A stretch of 64,000 nt of DNA from Capnocytophaga canimorsus (GCF_002302565.1 NZ_CP022382.1:1931001-1995000); one strand, 5' to 3'. Counted from the first letter of the stretch, positions 9,304 to 19,334 are shown. Notes: generated by a model from the sequence alone, not told the origin. A program made the numbers and translations.

Positions 9304-10725
9304 ATGGATAAACAATTGTTTTACAAAACACTATTACAATCCTTTGAGCATACCCCGACCTCATTGCAAAAGGTAGCATTACAGTTACTTACAGATTTTT
9401 TATTCGCAACACAAAAAAATAAACTTTTTTTACTGAAAGGATTTGCTGGAACTGGAAAAACGTCCATCGTCAATTGTTTGTCGGCTCAATTGGGGCTCAT
9501 AAAACAGAGAGTCGTTTTGTTAGCTCCTACCGGAAGGGCAGCAAAAGTAATTACCAGTTTTTCAGGACAAGAAGCTTTTACCATACATAAATATATTTAT
9601 TATACTAAAAATCAAAGTGGCGGACTTTTATTTTCGCTAAAGCCTAATAAACATAAAAATACGTTATTTGTTGTAGATGAAGCTTCTATGATTGCTGATG
9701 TCGGTTTTGAAGGTAGCGATTCAGTACTTGATGATTTAATGCGTTTTGTGTATCAGGGAGAAAATTGCCGATTGCTTCTGATGGGCGATACGGCACAGCT
9801 TCCGCCCGTTACGATGACTTCCAGTCCTGCTTTGGATATCCGAAACTTAGAAGTACGATACGGTAAAGAAGTAACTCATATTGAACTTACTGAGGTAGTT
9901 CGACAAGAGAAAAATTCAGGAATTTTGTATAACGCCACTCGGATTAGAGAATGCCTTTTTGAATACTTTACTAACCATTTTCGTTTTGAAATACGTCCGT
10001 TTAAAGATATCGTTTGGCTTACCGAAGGTGTTGAAATACAGGAAGCTATACAAGATAGTTATGCACTTAAAGGTGTTGAGCAAAGCACTATTGTTGTACG
10101 CTCTAATAAGCGTGCGGTGCTGTATAACAAGCAGATACGTCAAGTGATTTTAGGACAGGAAAGTGAATTAGCCTCAGGAGATTTGCTTATGGTGGTAAAA
10201 AATAATTACTATTGGCTTAAAGGTTCCAATCAGGTGAATTTTATTGCCAATGGTGATACTTTGGAAGTTCTTCGAGTGTACACTTATAAAGATTTATACG
10301 GATTTCGGTTTGCGGAGGTAAATGTCCGTTTGATAGATTATCCCAATCAACCGCCTTTTGATACCGTGTTACTGCTTGATACCTTAGCCTCTGAATGGGC
10401 GTCGTTATCTGCTCAAGACACCAATCGCCTTTACCAAGAAGTACTCGAAGATTATGCCGATGAGTCCTCGGCTTACAAAAAGTATATGAAAGTAAAAGAA
10501 AATACATTCTTCAATGCGCTTCAAGTCAAATTTTCGTATGCGATTACTTGCCATAAAAGTCAAGGAGGGCAGTGGGCACACGTTTTTATTGAAAAACCTT
10601 ATCTGCCTGACGGAGTAAATGAAGACTACCTACGATGGCTGTACACGGCACTTACCCGAGCCACTGAAAAAATCTATCTGATTAACTTTAAGGAAGAAGA
10701 TTTTTGGTTAGATGACGAATATTAG
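9304..10725 (+). CDS. RecD-like ATP-dependent DNA helicase (AAA family)
   Basis: A 473-residue superfamily 1 helicase, shorter than RecD or RecD2 and typical of stand-alone Bacteroidota RecD-like proteins. It has Walker A GFAGTGKTS (about 46-54), Walker B VVDEASMI (about 121-128), MGDTAQLPP (motif III-like) and a C-terminal UvrD_C_2 block YAITCHKSQGGQW with TALTRATEKIYL (motif VI). A role in DNA repair or recombination is inferred. I use the ATG at 9304; a TTG directly before it is in frame. The stop abuts the stop of the converging luciferase-like gene with no spacer. Confidence 0.9.
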   Translation: MDKQLFYKTLLQSFEHTPTSLQKVALQLLTDFLFATQKNKLFLLKGFAGTGKTSIVNCLSAQLGLIKQRVVLLAPTGRAAKVITSFSGQEAFTIHKYIYYTKNQSGGLLFSLKPNKHKNTLFVVDEASMIADVGFEGSDSVLDDLMRFVYQGENCRLLLMGDTAQLPPVTMTSSPALDIRNLEVRYGKEVTHIELTEVVRQEKNSGILYNATRIRECLFEYFTNHFRFEIRPFKDIVWLTEGVEIQEAIQDSYALKGVEQSTIVVRSNKRAVLYNKQIRQVILGQESELASGDLLMVVKNNYYWLKGSNQVNFIANGDTLEVLRVYTYKDLYGFRFAEVNVRLIDYPNQPPFDTVLLLDTLASEWASLSAQDTNRLYQEVLEDYADESSAYKKYMKVKENTFFNALQVKFSYAITCHKSQGGQWAHVFIEKPYLPDGVNEDYLRWLYTALTRATEKIYLINFKEEDFWLDDEY

Positions 10726-11643
10726 TTATCGTAGCTGCGGAAGTACTTCTTTTCCAATTTCATCAAGGATAACATCCATAGGTCGAGTGGCATTTTTGAG
10801 CATCAAAATAGCGTGATTAACCCCTAATTTTTTCAGCGTTAAGAACATATCTATCAGGTAGTTTCTTCCCAATCGGAAGCCTAAGTTGATTTGTAAGGGC
10901 TCAAAATCGGGGTTTTCATCCAAATCAATATAAACCGACTGAATATAAGGCTTATAGGGAAGCGCCTCTTTTTGTAAGGTTTCTTGCCAATTTTTCACGA
11001 TTTTTCCCGTAAGGGTAAATTCGCGGGGGTAGTATATCCAACCATCACCATTTTTAGCAATCCAATCTAAATTGATGCCTCCTGCGTGTCCAGTGATATA
11101 GGTAGGGATAGTTCCTTGTAAGGGTTTAGGAATGATATCACCTGTGCCCGAGAGAAGTGTCCCGAATTCGTTATTATATTCAGGGAAACTAGTCTTCCAA
11201 AAGTCGCGTAACATTTTCAGATGTTCCGAAAAATGAGCGCTACGCAATTCGAAAGGTTTGTCAAAAGCAGGGTATTCTACGGGTCGGTCGCCCGAAGCTA
11301 CCCCAAAATGAAACCGATTCGGGAAAAGACAATCCAAACTTGCAGCAGCTTTTGCCACATATATCGGATGTCGTAATGGTAGAATAATACTTGCCGTACC
11401 TATCTTGATAGTTTTGGTTAAAGAAGCCACGTGAGCCAGATAAATCCAAGGGTCGTAAATTTGTCCTGCATCTCCGAACTCGGGGTTGTTGATAGGAATA
11501 TCGCGAACCCAAAGTGTGTGAAACCCATTAGCTTCAGCTTGTTGGGCTAATTTTATTTGATTTTCCATTTTAGGAACAGCTCCTTCGTATGCTTCTATCG
11601 GAAACATAATTCCTACCGAAAGATGATGCGGATCAATTAACAT
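10726..11643 (-). CDS. LLM-class (luciferase-like) flavin-dependent oxidoreductase
   Basis: A 305-residue bacterial luciferase-like monooxygenase with the F420/FMN TIM-barrel fold. It resembles the TIGR03571-type subgroup; blocks such as GFHTLWVRDIP, IYLAHVASLTKTIKIGTAS and RFHFGVASGDRPVEYPAF fit. The natural substrate is unknown. A TTG at 11661 would add six residues, but a good -7 box (TATATTTG, 11666-11659) covers that codon, so the mRNA probably starts after it and the ATG at 11643 is the better start. The gene converges with the helicase gene and is divergent from kdsB. Confidence 0.88.
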   Translation of the reverse strand: MLIDPHHLSVGIMFPIEAYEGAVPKMENQIKLAQQAEANGFHTLWVRDIPINNPEFGDAGQIYDPWIYLAHVASLTKTIKIGTASIILPLRHPIYVAKAAASLDCLFPNRFHFGVASGDRPVEYPAFDKPFELRSAHFSEHLKMLRDFWKTSFPEYNNEFGTLLSGTGDIIPKPLQGTIPTYITGHAGGINLDWIAKNGDGWIYYPREFTLTGKIVKNWQETLQKEALPYKPYIQSVYIDLDENPDFEPLQINLGFRLGRNYLIDMFLTLKKLGVNHAILMLKNATRPMDVILDEIGKEVLPQLR

Positions 11644-11658
11644 AGACTCGATTTTCGA

Positions 11659-11666
11659 CAAATATA
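11659..11666 (-). promoter_or_regulatory. -7 element for the luciferase-like gene
   Basis: TATATTTG on the minus strand fits the Bacteroidota -7 consensus TAnnTTTG. No matching -33 TTG was found. Its place, about 16 bases before ATG 11643, helps to fix that start. Confidence 0.45.
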
Positions 11667-11771
11667 CTTCATATTCGCGAAATGAGAGCAGTTTAATTGC
11701 TAAAATATTTCAAATTTTTAGCTTAAAATGTAAAAAAAAACTTATTTTTGTTTGTCATAAAATTCTCAATA

Positions 11772-12521
11772 ATGAAAATAGTAGCAATGATCCCTGCGCG
11801 TTACAACGCTTCGCGATTTCCAGCAAAACTGATGCAAGACTTGGAGGGCAAACCCGTTATCGTACGTACTTTTCAGGCAGTTGTTGCCACACAATTGTTT
11901 GATAAAGTCTATGTGGTTACTGATGATGAGCGTATTGGGCAAAGCATAAAAGAGCACGGTGGAGAAGTTATTTACAGCCGTAAAGAACATCAAAGTGGGA
12001 GCGACCGACTTGCAGAGGCTTGTGAATTTTTAGATGTAGATGTCATTGTAAACGTTCAAGGAGATGAACCCTTTACCCAAAAAGAATCGTTAAGTTTACT
12101 GATAGATATTTTTAAAAAAGATTCGTGTAGAGAAGTAGATGTTGCTACTCTTATGGAGGAAATCGACAACCCTGAAGACATTTCCAATCCGAACAATGTA
12201 AAGGTAGTCGTCAATAAAAATTGTGATGCTCTTTACTTTTCACGAGCGTTTATTCCTTTTCCAAGAGATCCCGATTCAGGGCTTTATCATAAACATATCG
12301 GGATATACGCTTATCGTAAATCGGCTTTGATGGCATTCTCTCAACTAAGCGAATCGATGCTCGAAAAAACCGAAAAACTCGAACAATTACGATATTTAGA
12401 AAACGGATTTAAAATTCGTCTGGCACTCACCAAGCAATCCACCATAGGTATCGATACCGAAGCCGACTTGATAAAAGCCAGAAAGTTGTGGAGAGAAACA
12501 CAACAAAATCAAAAAAAATAA
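11772..12521 (+). CDS. kdsB: 3-deoxy-manno-octulosonate cytidylyltransferase
   Basis: A 249-residue CMP-KDO synthetase that activates KDO with CTP for lipopolysaccharide inner-core synthesis. The start MKIVAMIPARYNASRFPAK is the nucleotide-binding signature, and VNVQGDEPF contains the metal-binding aspartate. Length and blocks (GLYHKHIGIYAYRK, EKLEQLRYLENG) match the family throughout. The ATG at 11772 gives this canonical start; an upstream TTG adds eight unrelated residues. A TATTTTTG -7 box lies at 11743-11750. sucD follows but has its own promoter. Confidence 0.97.
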   Translation: MKIVAMIPARYNASRFPAKLMQDLEGKPVIVRTFQAVVATQLFDKVYVVTDDERIGQSIKEHGGEVIYSRKEHQSGSDRLAEACEFLDVDVIVNVQGDEPFTQKESLSLLIDIFKKDSCREVDVATLMEEIDNPEDISNPNNVKVVVNKNCDALYFSRAFIPFPRDPDSGLYHKHIGIYAYRKSALMAFSQLSESMLEKTEKLEQLRYLENGFKIRLALTKQSTIGIDTEADLIKARKLWRETQQNQKK

Positions 12522-12540
12522 AAATATTTGAATATTATTT

Positions 12541-12569
12541 TTGAAATCTCAGCGAAATACATACTTTTG
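12541..12569 (+). promoter_or_regulatory. sucD promoter
   Basis: TTG (12541-12543), 18 bases and TACTTTTG (12562-12569) form a full Bacteroidota-type promoter 35 bases before the sucD ATG. Confidence 0.75.
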
Positions 12570-12604
12570 CTTGTAACACATTACTTAAATCAAATAAAAG
12601 ACAA

Positions 12605-13480
12605 ATGAGTGTATTAGTTAATAAAAATTCTAAAATAGTGGTGCAAGGCTTCACAGGGAGCGAAGGAACCTTCCACGCCGAGCAGATGATTGAATATGGT
12701 ACCAATGTAGTAGGAGGTATTACTCCTGGAAAAGGAGGGCAAACCCATTTGGGCAAACCCGTTTTCAATACCGTTCGTGAAGCGGTGGAAAGCCTCGGGG
12801 CTGATACTTCTATCATTTTTGTTCCACCTGCTTTTGCCGCTGATGCCATTATGGAGGCTGCTGATGCTGGGATAAAAGTTATAATCACCATTACAGAAGG
12901 AATTCCTGTGGCAGATATGATTAAGGTAAAGGATTACATAAAGGACAAAGATTGCCGATTGGTTGGTCCGAATTGTCCTGGGGTAATCACTCCAGAAGAG
13001 GCTAAAGTAGGTATTATGCCAGGTTTTATTTTCAAAAAAGGAAATGTAGGAATTGTTTCAAAATCAGGGACACTTACCTATGAAGCTGCAGACCAAATCG
13101 TTCGCCAAGGATTGGGAATAACTACTGCCATTGGTATCGGTGGTGACCCTATCATCGGTACTACTACCAAAGAAGCTGTTGAGTTGCTTATCAATGACCC
13201 TGAGACTCAATGTGTGGTTATGATTGGTGAGATAGGCGGACAATTAGAAGCTGATGCAGCCAAATGGATTCAACAAAGTGGCACGAAAAAACCTGTAGTA
13301 GGTTTTATTGCTGGTGAAACTGCCCCTAAAGGGCGTACTATGGGACACGCCGGAGCCATCGTAGGTGGTGCCGATGACACTGCTGAAGCAAAAAAGAAAA
13401 TTATGAGAGCTTGTGGTATTCACGTAGTTGATTCTCCTGCAAAAATCGGGGAGAAAGTAGCTGAGGTGATGAAAAAATAA
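12605..13480 (+). CDS. sucD: Succinate-CoA ligase subunit alpha
   Basis: A 291-residue alpha subunit of succinyl-CoA synthetase, the TCA-cycle enzyme coupling succinyl-CoA cleavage to nucleoside triphosphate synthesis. The CoA-binding opening [24 protein letters not shown] and the phosphorylated histidine in GHAGAIVGG (His248) are all present. The beta subunit gene sucC is not next to it, so the complex is coded at two sites. It has its own promoter and its own terminator, so it is a single-gene unit. Confidence 0.97.
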   Translation: MSVLVNKNSKIVVQGFTGSEGTFHAEQMIEYGTNVVGGITPGKGGQTHLGKPVFNTVREAVESLGADTSIIFVPPAFAADAIMEAADAGIKVIITITEGIPVADMIKVKDYIKDKDCRLVGPNCPGVITPEEAKVGIMPGFIFKKGNVGIVSKSGTLTYEAADQIVRQGLGITTAIGIGGDPIIGTTTKEAVELLINDPETQCVVMIGEIGGQLEADAAKWIQQSGTKKPVVGFIAGETAPKGRTMGHAGAIVGGADDTAEAKKKIMRACGIHVVDSPAKIGEKVAEVMKK

Positions 13481-13518
13481 TATTTTCATAAATTACACGG
13501 ATAAAAACCTATATGTAG

Positions 13519-13546
13519 TGCCCCCAAAATTTTGGGGGCATTTTTA
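13519..13546 (+). terminator. Terminator after sucD
   Basis: The stem TGCCCCCA/TGGGGGCA, closed by AAA/TTT, is followed by TTTTTA. This is a strong GC-rich intrinsic terminator. Confidence 0.9.
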
Positions 13547-13764
13547 TAATAAATAAATTTTGAAGAAGTTACGTAAAAGTAGGATAACAAAACGTTTATC
13601 TTACATTTACAATGTGGTTAGAATTATTTTAATGCTTTTATAATTAGCTTACTATGAATTAAAACGATTTTGTAAGTTTCGTAAATCGAATTTCACAATA
13701 ACTTACTTATAAATTTGCTGAAATATCGTTACCTTTACCTCTTCTTAAAAAAAATCAATTCATT

Positions 13765-14508
13765 ATGGAAAGAGAAAGCTATCAAATTTTCGGTATTCGA
13801 GCCGTAATTGAAGCCATACAATCAGGAAAAACAATTGATAAAATTTTTGTTCAAAAAGGATTGAAAGGCACATTATTCCAACAACTAAAAGAACTCCTTG
13901 AAAAAGAACAAATTGCTATTTCATATGTACCCACAGAAAAGTTAAATCGTTTAACTAAGAAGAATCATCAAGGGGTGGTTGCTAATCTTTCTCCCATTGA
14001 ATATCATCACTTTGAGGATTTGGTACTCAATACCATTGAAAGTGGGAACTCCCCTCTATTTTTGGTATTAGACCATCTTTCCGATGTTCGTAATTTTGGA
14101 GCTATTATACGAACAGCTCTCTGTACAGGAGTCTCAGGGATAATTATCCCTAAAAGAGGAAGTGTTTCTGTTACTGCCGACACGGTAAAAACTTCCGCAG
14201 GAGCTGCCTTTAAGGTACCCATTTGTAAAGTTGAAAATTTAAGAGATGCCTTGTTTTTCTTACAATCTAGTGGAATTAAGGTAATCGCCGCTACCGAAAA
14301 AACAGACCAACTTATTTATAATATATCAATGACAGAACCTATTGCCATCATTATGGGAGCAGAAGATGTAGGTATTGCTCCAGCACTACTGAAAACCGCT
14401 GATGAGAAGGCGAAATTGCCTATGGTGGGCGAAATCGGTTCACTCAATGTTTCCGTAGCTTGTGGGGTATTTCTGTATGAAGTACTGCGACAACGTATCT
14501 CCAAATAA
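13765..14508 (+). CDS. rlmB: 23S rRNA (guanosine(2251)-2'-O)-methyltransferase RlmB
   Basis: A 247-residue SPOUT-class (TrmH family) methyltransferase. It has the N-terminal substrate-binding domain (YQIFGIRAVIEAIQSG) and the knotted SAM-binding domain with the three family motifs: LVLDHLSDVRNFGAIIRTA, IIMGAEDVGI and SLNVSVACGVFLYE. It is expected to methylate the ribose of G2251 in 23S rRNA. It is transcribed alone toward infB, with a shared bidirectional terminator between them. Confidence 0.95.
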   Translation: MERESYQIFGIRAVIEAIQSGKTIDKIFVQKGLKGTLFQQLKELLEKEQIAISYVPTEKLNRLTKKNHQGVVANLSPIEYHHFEDLVLNTIESGNSPLFLVLDHLSDVRNFGAIIRTALCTGVSGIIIPKRGSVSVTADTVKTSAGAAFKVPICKVENLRDALFFLQSSGIKVIAATEKTDQLIYNISMTEPIAIIMGAEDVGIAPALLKTADEKAKLPMVGEIGSLNVSVACGVFLYEVLRQRISK

Positions 14509-14526
14509 ACGAAAATTATCCAAATG

Positions 14527-14566
14527 AAAAACTCCCGTTAAGTGAGCAACTTAACGGGAGTTTTTT
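14527..14566. terminator. Bidirectional terminator between rlmB and infB
   Basis: A perfect 13-bp stem (14531-14543 with 14549-14561, ACTCCCGTTAAGT) and a 5-base loop, with A-runs on the left and T-runs on the right. It serves both converging transcripts. Confidence 0.92.
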
Positions 14567-14577
14567 ATAATGATTGA

Positions 14578-17406
14578 TTATAATTTCTTTTTAACGGCTA
14601 CCTCTTGGAAGGCTTCTAATACGTCCCATTCTTTCAAGTCGTTATAATTTTTGACTTGTAAACCACAGTCATAACCTTTTGAAACCTCCTTAACGTCGTC
14701 TTTAAAGCGTTTAAGTGAAGCCAATTCACCAGTGTAAATAACTACTCCTTCTCTGATAATACGTATTTTAGAGTTTCGGAATATCTTCCCGTCGGTAACC
14801 ATACACCCTGCAATAGTACCTACTTTGGATATTTTAAATAGTTCACGTACCTCTACCGTTCCGGTAACCTCTTCCTTCATCACTGGTGAAAGCATTCCTT
14901 CCATAGCATCTTTCAAATCGTTGATAGCGTCGTAGATGATGGAGTAAGAACGGATATCAATCTCTTCTCTCTCAGCCAAAGTACGTGCATTTGCCATAGG
15001 TCGAACGTTAAAGCCTATGATAATAGCGTCAGAAGCTGAAGCCAACAATACGTCAGACTCTGTAATAGCCCCAACCCCTTTGTGTATGATAGATACTTGA
15101 ATTTCTTCGGTGGATAGTTTTTGGAAAGAATCCGTAAGGGCTTCTACAGAACCGTCCACATCTCCTTTTAAGATGATGTTAAGCTGCTTGAAGTCACCCA
15201 ATGCAATACGTCTTCCGATTTCATCAAGCGTAATGTGTCGTTGTGTGCGTACCGATTGTTCACGAAGCAATTGTGCTCTTTTGGCTACGATTTGTTTTGC
15301 TTCGCGCTCATCTTCAAACACGTAGAATTTATCTCCTGCTTGAGGTGCGCCGTCTAACCCTAAAATAGAAATCGGGGTTGAAGGTCCAGCAGTTTTAACT
15401 TTTTTACCTCGCTCATCGTGCATTGCCCTAATTTTTCCAGAATTCGTTCCTGCCAAAACATAGTCCCCTACGCGCAAGGTTCCAGCTTCTACCAATACGG
15501 TAGAGACATACCCCCTTCCTTTGTCAAGCGATGCCTCAACCACTGTTCCTAATGCTAGTTTGTCGGGATTAGCACGTAATTCTAATAATTCGGCTTCTAG
15601 TAATACTTTTTCCAAAAGTTCTTGTACGCCAAGTCCCGTTTTAGCCGAAATGTCTTGCGATTGAATTTTTCCTCCCCAATCTTCCACCAAAAGGTTCATT
15701 CCTGCTAAACGCTCTTTAATCTTTTCAGGATTTGCGGTAGGTTTATCTACTTTATTGATAGCGAATATAATAGGAACACCTGCTGCTTGAGCGTGGCTGA
15801 TAGCTTCTTTAGTTTGTGGCATCACATCATCATCAGCAGCAACCACAATAATGGCAATATCGGTTACTTTGGTACCACGAGCACGCATAGCGGTAAATGC
15901 TTCGTGTCCAGGGGTGTCTAAGAATGTAATTCGTTCGCCATTTTCTAATTTAACGCTGTAAGCTCCAATGTGTTGGGTGATTCCTCCGCTTTCTCCTGCA
16001 ATTACGTTTTCCTTTCGAATATAGTCCAACAAGGAGGTTTTTCCGTGGTCAACGTGTCCCATTACGGTAACTATCGGAGCGCGTGGTTTTAAATCTTCTT
16101 CGCGGTCTTCTTCGGTGGCAATAGCTTCTTCAATATCAGCTGTGGCAAATTCCACATCAAAACCGAATTCATCAGCCACTATGGTTAGTGTTTCAGCATC
16201 TAAGCGCTGATTCATCGTTACCATAATACCCAATGACATACACGCACCGATAACTTTATTGATCGGTACATTCATCATCGTGGCTACTTCGTCAACAGTT
16301 ACGAATTCAGTTACTTTCAAGATTTTTTCTTCTTGTTCGAGTTGTGCCAACTCGTGTTCCGTTTTTAGTCGGTGGGAATCACGTTTTTCCCTACGATATT
16401 TCGCGCCTTTTGATTTATTGGCTTTTCCTTGGAGTTTTTCCAAAGTTTCACGCACCTGCTTTTGTACTTCTTCGTCAGTAGGTTCAACTTTAGCAAAAAA
16501 CTTACCTTTTTTATCTTTTCCGCCTTCTTTTCCGTCCTTTTTCTTATGGTTTCCTGCTCCAGTGTTTGCTGTGGCTACCTCTTCTTTACGGATACGTTTG
16601 CGTTTACGCTTTTTACTTTCCGCATCATCAGTATTTTTATCATTTTCCGTACCTGATTTTGCGTTTCCTTTTTTATTCTTTTTGCCTTTTTTCTTTTCGA
16701 ACTGACTTAAATCAATTTTATCTCCAACAATGGTAGGACCTGAAAGTTTTTGATATTGTGTTTCAATAACTCCAGTTTCAGGAGTTTCGTTATTATCAGT
16801 AGGCTCTTGAGTTTCTTCTTTTTTAACTTTTTTAGGATTTTCCTTTTCTTTTTTCTGATTTTGAGGGATTTGAGGTTGAGGTTTTTGTTTTTTAGGTTGC
16901 TCTTGAGGTGCTTCTGGGGTTTCTTCGATTTTTGGTTGTATAATTTCTTCAGCTTTTTGTTGTTCCTCAATGGGTTGAGGTTTTTGCTCTATTTCTTGTT
17001 GAGCTGTTTGAGCAGGAGCTTCAGGTTGTTTTTCGGCTTTAGCCTCGTCTTTCTTACGGTTCAAGTCGATCTTTCCTACCGATTTTATCCCTGGAAGTAT
17101 GCCTTTAGCTTTGATAACTTCCTGTTCTTGAGCCTTGCGCTTCTCTTCATTTTCTTTTTCTTGTTCGATGCGGATGGCTTCACGCTCTTTGCGTTTGTCC
17201 TCAACAATTTCTTTGGATGCTTCTTTTTTGCTTTTGTCCGAATCGAATTCGTTAGAAAGCAATTGCGATACCTCTGCCGAAATTTTAGTATTTGGCGAAG
17301 CTTCTATTTCGTGCCCTTTCGATGCTAAAAATTCAACAGCCCTTTCCAAGGAAATATTTAATTCCCTTAAAATTTTATTTAATCTTGTAACTTTACCCTC
17401 ACTCAT
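14578..17406 (-). CDS. infB: Translation initiation factor IF-2
   Basis: A 942-residue IF-2, the GTPase that brings initiator tRNA to the ribosome. A short IF-2N domain (1-50) is followed by a long Lys/Glu/Pro/Gln-rich, probably disordered region (about 60-360), a second IF-2N segment near 370-420, and the G domain with GHVDHGKT (around 450), DTPGHEAF and NKVDK. The C-terminal domains II to IV are complete. The long low-complexity N-terminus is normal for Bacteroidota. It is the last gene of rimP-nusA-infB. An AGGAGGT sequence 12 bases before the ATG is unusual for this phylum. Confidence 0.97.
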   Translation of the reverse strand: MSEGKVTRLNKILRELNISLERAVEFLASKGHEIEASPNTKISAEVSQLLSNEFDSDKSKKEASKEIVEDKRKEREAIRIEQEKENEEKRKAQEQEVIKAKGILPGIKSVGKIDLNRKKDEAKAEKQPEAPAQTAQQEIEQKPQPIEEQQKAEEIIQPKIEETPEAPQEQPKKQKPQPQIPQNQKKEKENPKKVKKEETQEPTDNNETPETGVIETQYQKLSGPTIVGDKIDLSQFEKKKGKKNKKGNAKSGTENDKNTDDAESKKRKRKRIRKEEVATANTGAGNHKKKDGKEGGKDKKGKFFAKVEPTDEEVQKQVRETLEKLQGKANKSKGAKYRREKRDSHRLKTEHELAQLEQEEKILKVTEFVTVDEVATMMNVPINKVIGACMSLGIMVTMNQRLDAETLTIVADEFGFDVEFATADIEEAIATEEDREEDLKPRAPIVTVMGHVDHGKTSLLDYIRKENVIAGESGGITQHIGAYSVKLENGERITFLDTPGHEAFTAMRARGTKVTDIAIIVVAADDDVMPQTKEAISHAQAAGVPIIFAINKVDKPTANPEKIKERLAGMNLLVEDWGGKIQSQDISAKTGLGVQELLEKVLLEAELLELRANPDKLALGTVVEASLDKGRGYVSTVLVEAGTLRVGDYVLAGTNSGKIRAMHDERGKKVKTAGPSTPISILGLDGAPQAGDKFYVFEDEREAKQIVAKRAQLLREQSVRTQRHITLDEIGRRIALGDFKQLNIILKGDVDGSVEALTDSFQKLSTEEIQVSIIHKGVGAITESDVLLASASDAIIIGFNVRPMANARTLAEREEIDIRSYSIIYDAINDLKDAMEGMLSPVMKEEVTGTVEVRELFKISKVGTIAGCMVTDGKIFRNSKIRIIREGVVIYTGELASLKRFKDDVKEVSKGYDCGLQVKNYNDLKEWDVLEAFQEVAVKKKL

Positions 17407-17418
17407 AAGCTTTTATCT

Positions 17419-17425
17419 ACCTCCT
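17419..17425 (-). promoter_or_regulatory. Shine-Dalgarno-like sequence before infB
   Basis: AGGAGGT on the minus strand lies 12 bases before the infB ATG at 17406. Genes in this phylum rarely use Shine-Dalgarno pairing, and the spacing is longer than ideal, so function is uncertain. Confidence 0.45.
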
Positions 17426-17431
17426 AAATAT

Positions 17432-18670
17432 TTATTTTTCAAATTCTTCTTCTAAAACTTTGATTACCTCCACAATGGTTTCTTCTTCTAAATCGGTACG
17501 TTTCATTAGGTCAGAAACCTCCAATTCAAGGATACTTTTGGCGGTATCCAATCCAGCTTTTTTGAATTCTTCAATAATCCAAGCCTCTATTTCATCGTCA
17601 AATTCATCCAAATCAATATCTTCATCCATCGTAACTCCTTCACGATATACGTCAATTTCATAGCCACTCAACTGACTCGCCAAGCGAATGTTATGCCCTG
17701 ACTTCCCGATAGCTTTTGAAACCTCTTCGGGTTGTAAAAATACTTCGGCACGTTTTTCAGCTTCATTGATAGTTACTGAACTTACTTTGGCAGGGGCTAA
17801 GGCTCTGGTAATAAGTAAACTTGGGTTGTTCGTAAAATTAATCACATCAATGTTTTCGTTGCCTAATTCTCGCACAATTCCGTGAATACGCGAACCGCGT
17901 ACCCCCACACAAGCTCCTACGGCATCAATACGGTCGTCGTATGAATCAACGGCTACTTTTGCTTTATCTCCAGGGATACGAACTACCTTGTTGATGGTGA
18001 TAAGTCCGTCCATTACCTCAGGAATTTCCTGTTCAAAGAGGCGCTCCAAGAAATCAGGAGAAGTTCTTGACATAATGATAGCAGGTTTGTTTCCTTTGAG
18101 CTCTACCGACTCAATCACTCCGCGAACGTGTTCTCCTTTTTTGAAGAAATCCGAAGGAATTTGTTTGTCTTTAGGCAGTACAATTTCATTACCTTCATCA
18201 TCTAAAAGAATTACCGCACGATGGCGGATGTGATGCACTTCAGCCACATAAATTTGCCCAATTAAATCTTTGAATCGGCGATAAATGGTTGTGCTGTCGT
18301 ATTCGTGTATTTTAGAAATCAGATTTTGGCGTAATGCCAAAATAGCTCTTCGCCCGAGGTCTTTTAGTTTTACCTCTTCTGATACTTCTTCGCCCACCTC
18401 AAAGTCGGGTTCTATTTTACGGGCTTCGGTAAGGGTAATTTCTTGATTGGGGTCTTCTACCTCATCGTCTTCTACCACTATTCGATTTCTCCAGATTTCT
18501 AAATCTCCTTTATCAGGGTTAATAATTATATCAAAATTATCATCTGAACCATATTTCTTTTTCAGAGTATTTCGGAAAACTTCCTCCAGAATAGCCATAA
18601 GCGTTTCTCGGTTAATGAGTTTATCGTCTTTAAACTCTGAAAAAGATTCTATCAATTCAAGATTTTCCAT
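17432..18670 (-). CDS. nusA: Transcription termination/antitermination factor NusA
   Basis: A 412-residue NusA with an N-terminal RNA polymerase-binding domain (1-125), an S1 domain (about 135-200), two KH domains (about 230-345, including VGACVGVRGSRIHGIVREL and EVSKAIGKSGHNIRLAS) and a short acidic C-terminal helical part (350-412). It pauses RNA polymerase and modulates termination. It sits 14 bases after rimP and 25 bases before infB, the order conserved in most bacteria. In E. coli NusA takes part in controlling its own operon, which makes the hairpin in this operon's leader of interest. Confidence 0.97.
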   Translation of the reverse strand: MENLELIESFSEFKDDKLINRETLMAILEEVFRNTLKKKYGSDDNFDIIINPDKGDLEIWRNRIVVEDDEVEDPNQEITLTEARKIEPDFEVGEEVSEEVKLKDLGRRAILALRQNLISKIHEYDSTTIYRRFKDLIGQIYVAEVHHIRHRAVILLDDEGNEIVLPKDKQIPSDFFKKGEHVRGVIESVELKGNKPAIIMSRTSPDFLERLFEQEIPEVMDGLITINKVVRIPGDKAKVAVDSYDDRIDAVGACVGVRGSRIHGIVRELGNENIDVINFTNNPSLLITRALAPAKVSSVTINEAEKRAEVFLQPEEVSKAIGKSGHNIRLASQLSGYEIDVYREGVTMDEDIDLDEFDDEIEAWIIEEFKKAGLDTAKSILELEVSDLMKRTDLEEETIVEVIKVLEEEFEK

Positions 18671-18684
18671 ATTGCAATTTTAAA

Positions 18685-19152
18685 TTAAAATTTAATGATA
18701 ACTTTTGTTTCTTTTATGTGATTGAGTGCAATTTTTTGCTCTTTAACAACGGTAATTTTACCTTTGCCTACGGGCTTAGGTTCGCGTGTTGTGGTTTGTA
18801 GCAATACCTCTTGGTCGGTAATGTTTTTTAAAACACCTTGGTAAATTTTACCTTCGGTGGTCTTTACTTCGACCTCACGACCGATATTTTTATGGTATTG
18901 GCGCTCATTTACAAAAGGTTCAGTAGCTCCAAACGAGGTTACTTCTATAGAGAAATCTACCTCTTCGCGGTCTAAATTATGTTCTATCGCTCGGCTTAGT
19001 GCAATACAATCGTCAATACCCACACCTTTATCACCATCTATAACTATTTTTACCGAATAATCAGCCGATACTGATAAATCAATCAAAAACAAGCTTTGAT
19101 TTTCTTGTAGTGCGTTGTCAACGAGTTGTTTAACCTTATTTTTAAATTCCAT
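18685..19152 (-). CDS. rimP: Ribosome maturation factor RimP
   Basis: A 155-residue RimP, needed for small-subunit maturation. The GDKGVGIDDCIALSRAIEHNLD block of the N-terminal domain and the SH3-like C-terminal domain (YQGVLKNITDQEVLLQT) are both recognisable. It is the first gene of the rimP-nusA-infB operon. The ATG at 19152 lies 13 bases after a hairpin with a T-run. Confidence 0.95.
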   Translation of the reverse strand: MEFKNKVKQLVDNALQENQSLFLIDLSVSADYSVKIVIDGDKGVGIDDCIALSRAIEHNLDREEVDFSIEVTSFGATEPFVNERQYHKNIGREVEVKTTEGKIYQGVLKNITDQEVLLQTTTREPKPVGKGKITVVKEQKIALNHIKETKVIIKF

Positions 19153-19160
19153 AATAGTAT

Positions 19161-19187
19161 AAAAAGAGGGGACTTACTCGTCCCCTC
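19161..19187 (-). promoter_or_regulatory. Terminator-like hairpin in the rimP-nusA-infB leader
   Basis: Read on the minus strand, the leader carries GAGGGGAC, a 6-base loop and GTCCCCTC (stem 19187-19180 with 19173-19166), then TTTTT (19165-19161). This is a perfect 8-bp GC-rich stem with a U-tract, lying between the operon promoter and the rimP start codon. It looks like an intrinsic terminator used as an attenuator. It cannot serve the divergent stress-protein gene, because no T-run follows on the plus strand. Confidence 0.6.
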
Positions 19188-19206
19188 AAAATTCCTTCTG
19201 ATGGCG

Positions 19207-19235
19207 CAAAGATACAGCTTTTTATTTATTTACAA
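19207..19235 (-). promoter_or_regulatory. Promoter of rimP-nusA-infB
   Basis: On the minus strand TTG (19235-19233), 18 bases and TATCTTTG (19214-19207). The predicted leader of about 50 bases contains the terminator-like hairpin. Confidence 0.75.
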
Positions 19236-19334
19236 AAATATTTGAGAAACTATTTTGTTTTTTATCAAAACTTTACGTACCTTTATGGTCGATAAAAGGT
19301 GTTCAATTTGTTTAATTATAAAAATAATTCAGCT

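Noticed and set aside
16750..17328. Long plus-strand frames opposite the infB N-terminus
   Set aside because: They are the complement of the Lys/Glu/Pro/Gln-rich low-complexity region of IF-2, which turns into Phe/Leu/Ser-rich open frames. The infB frame is certain.
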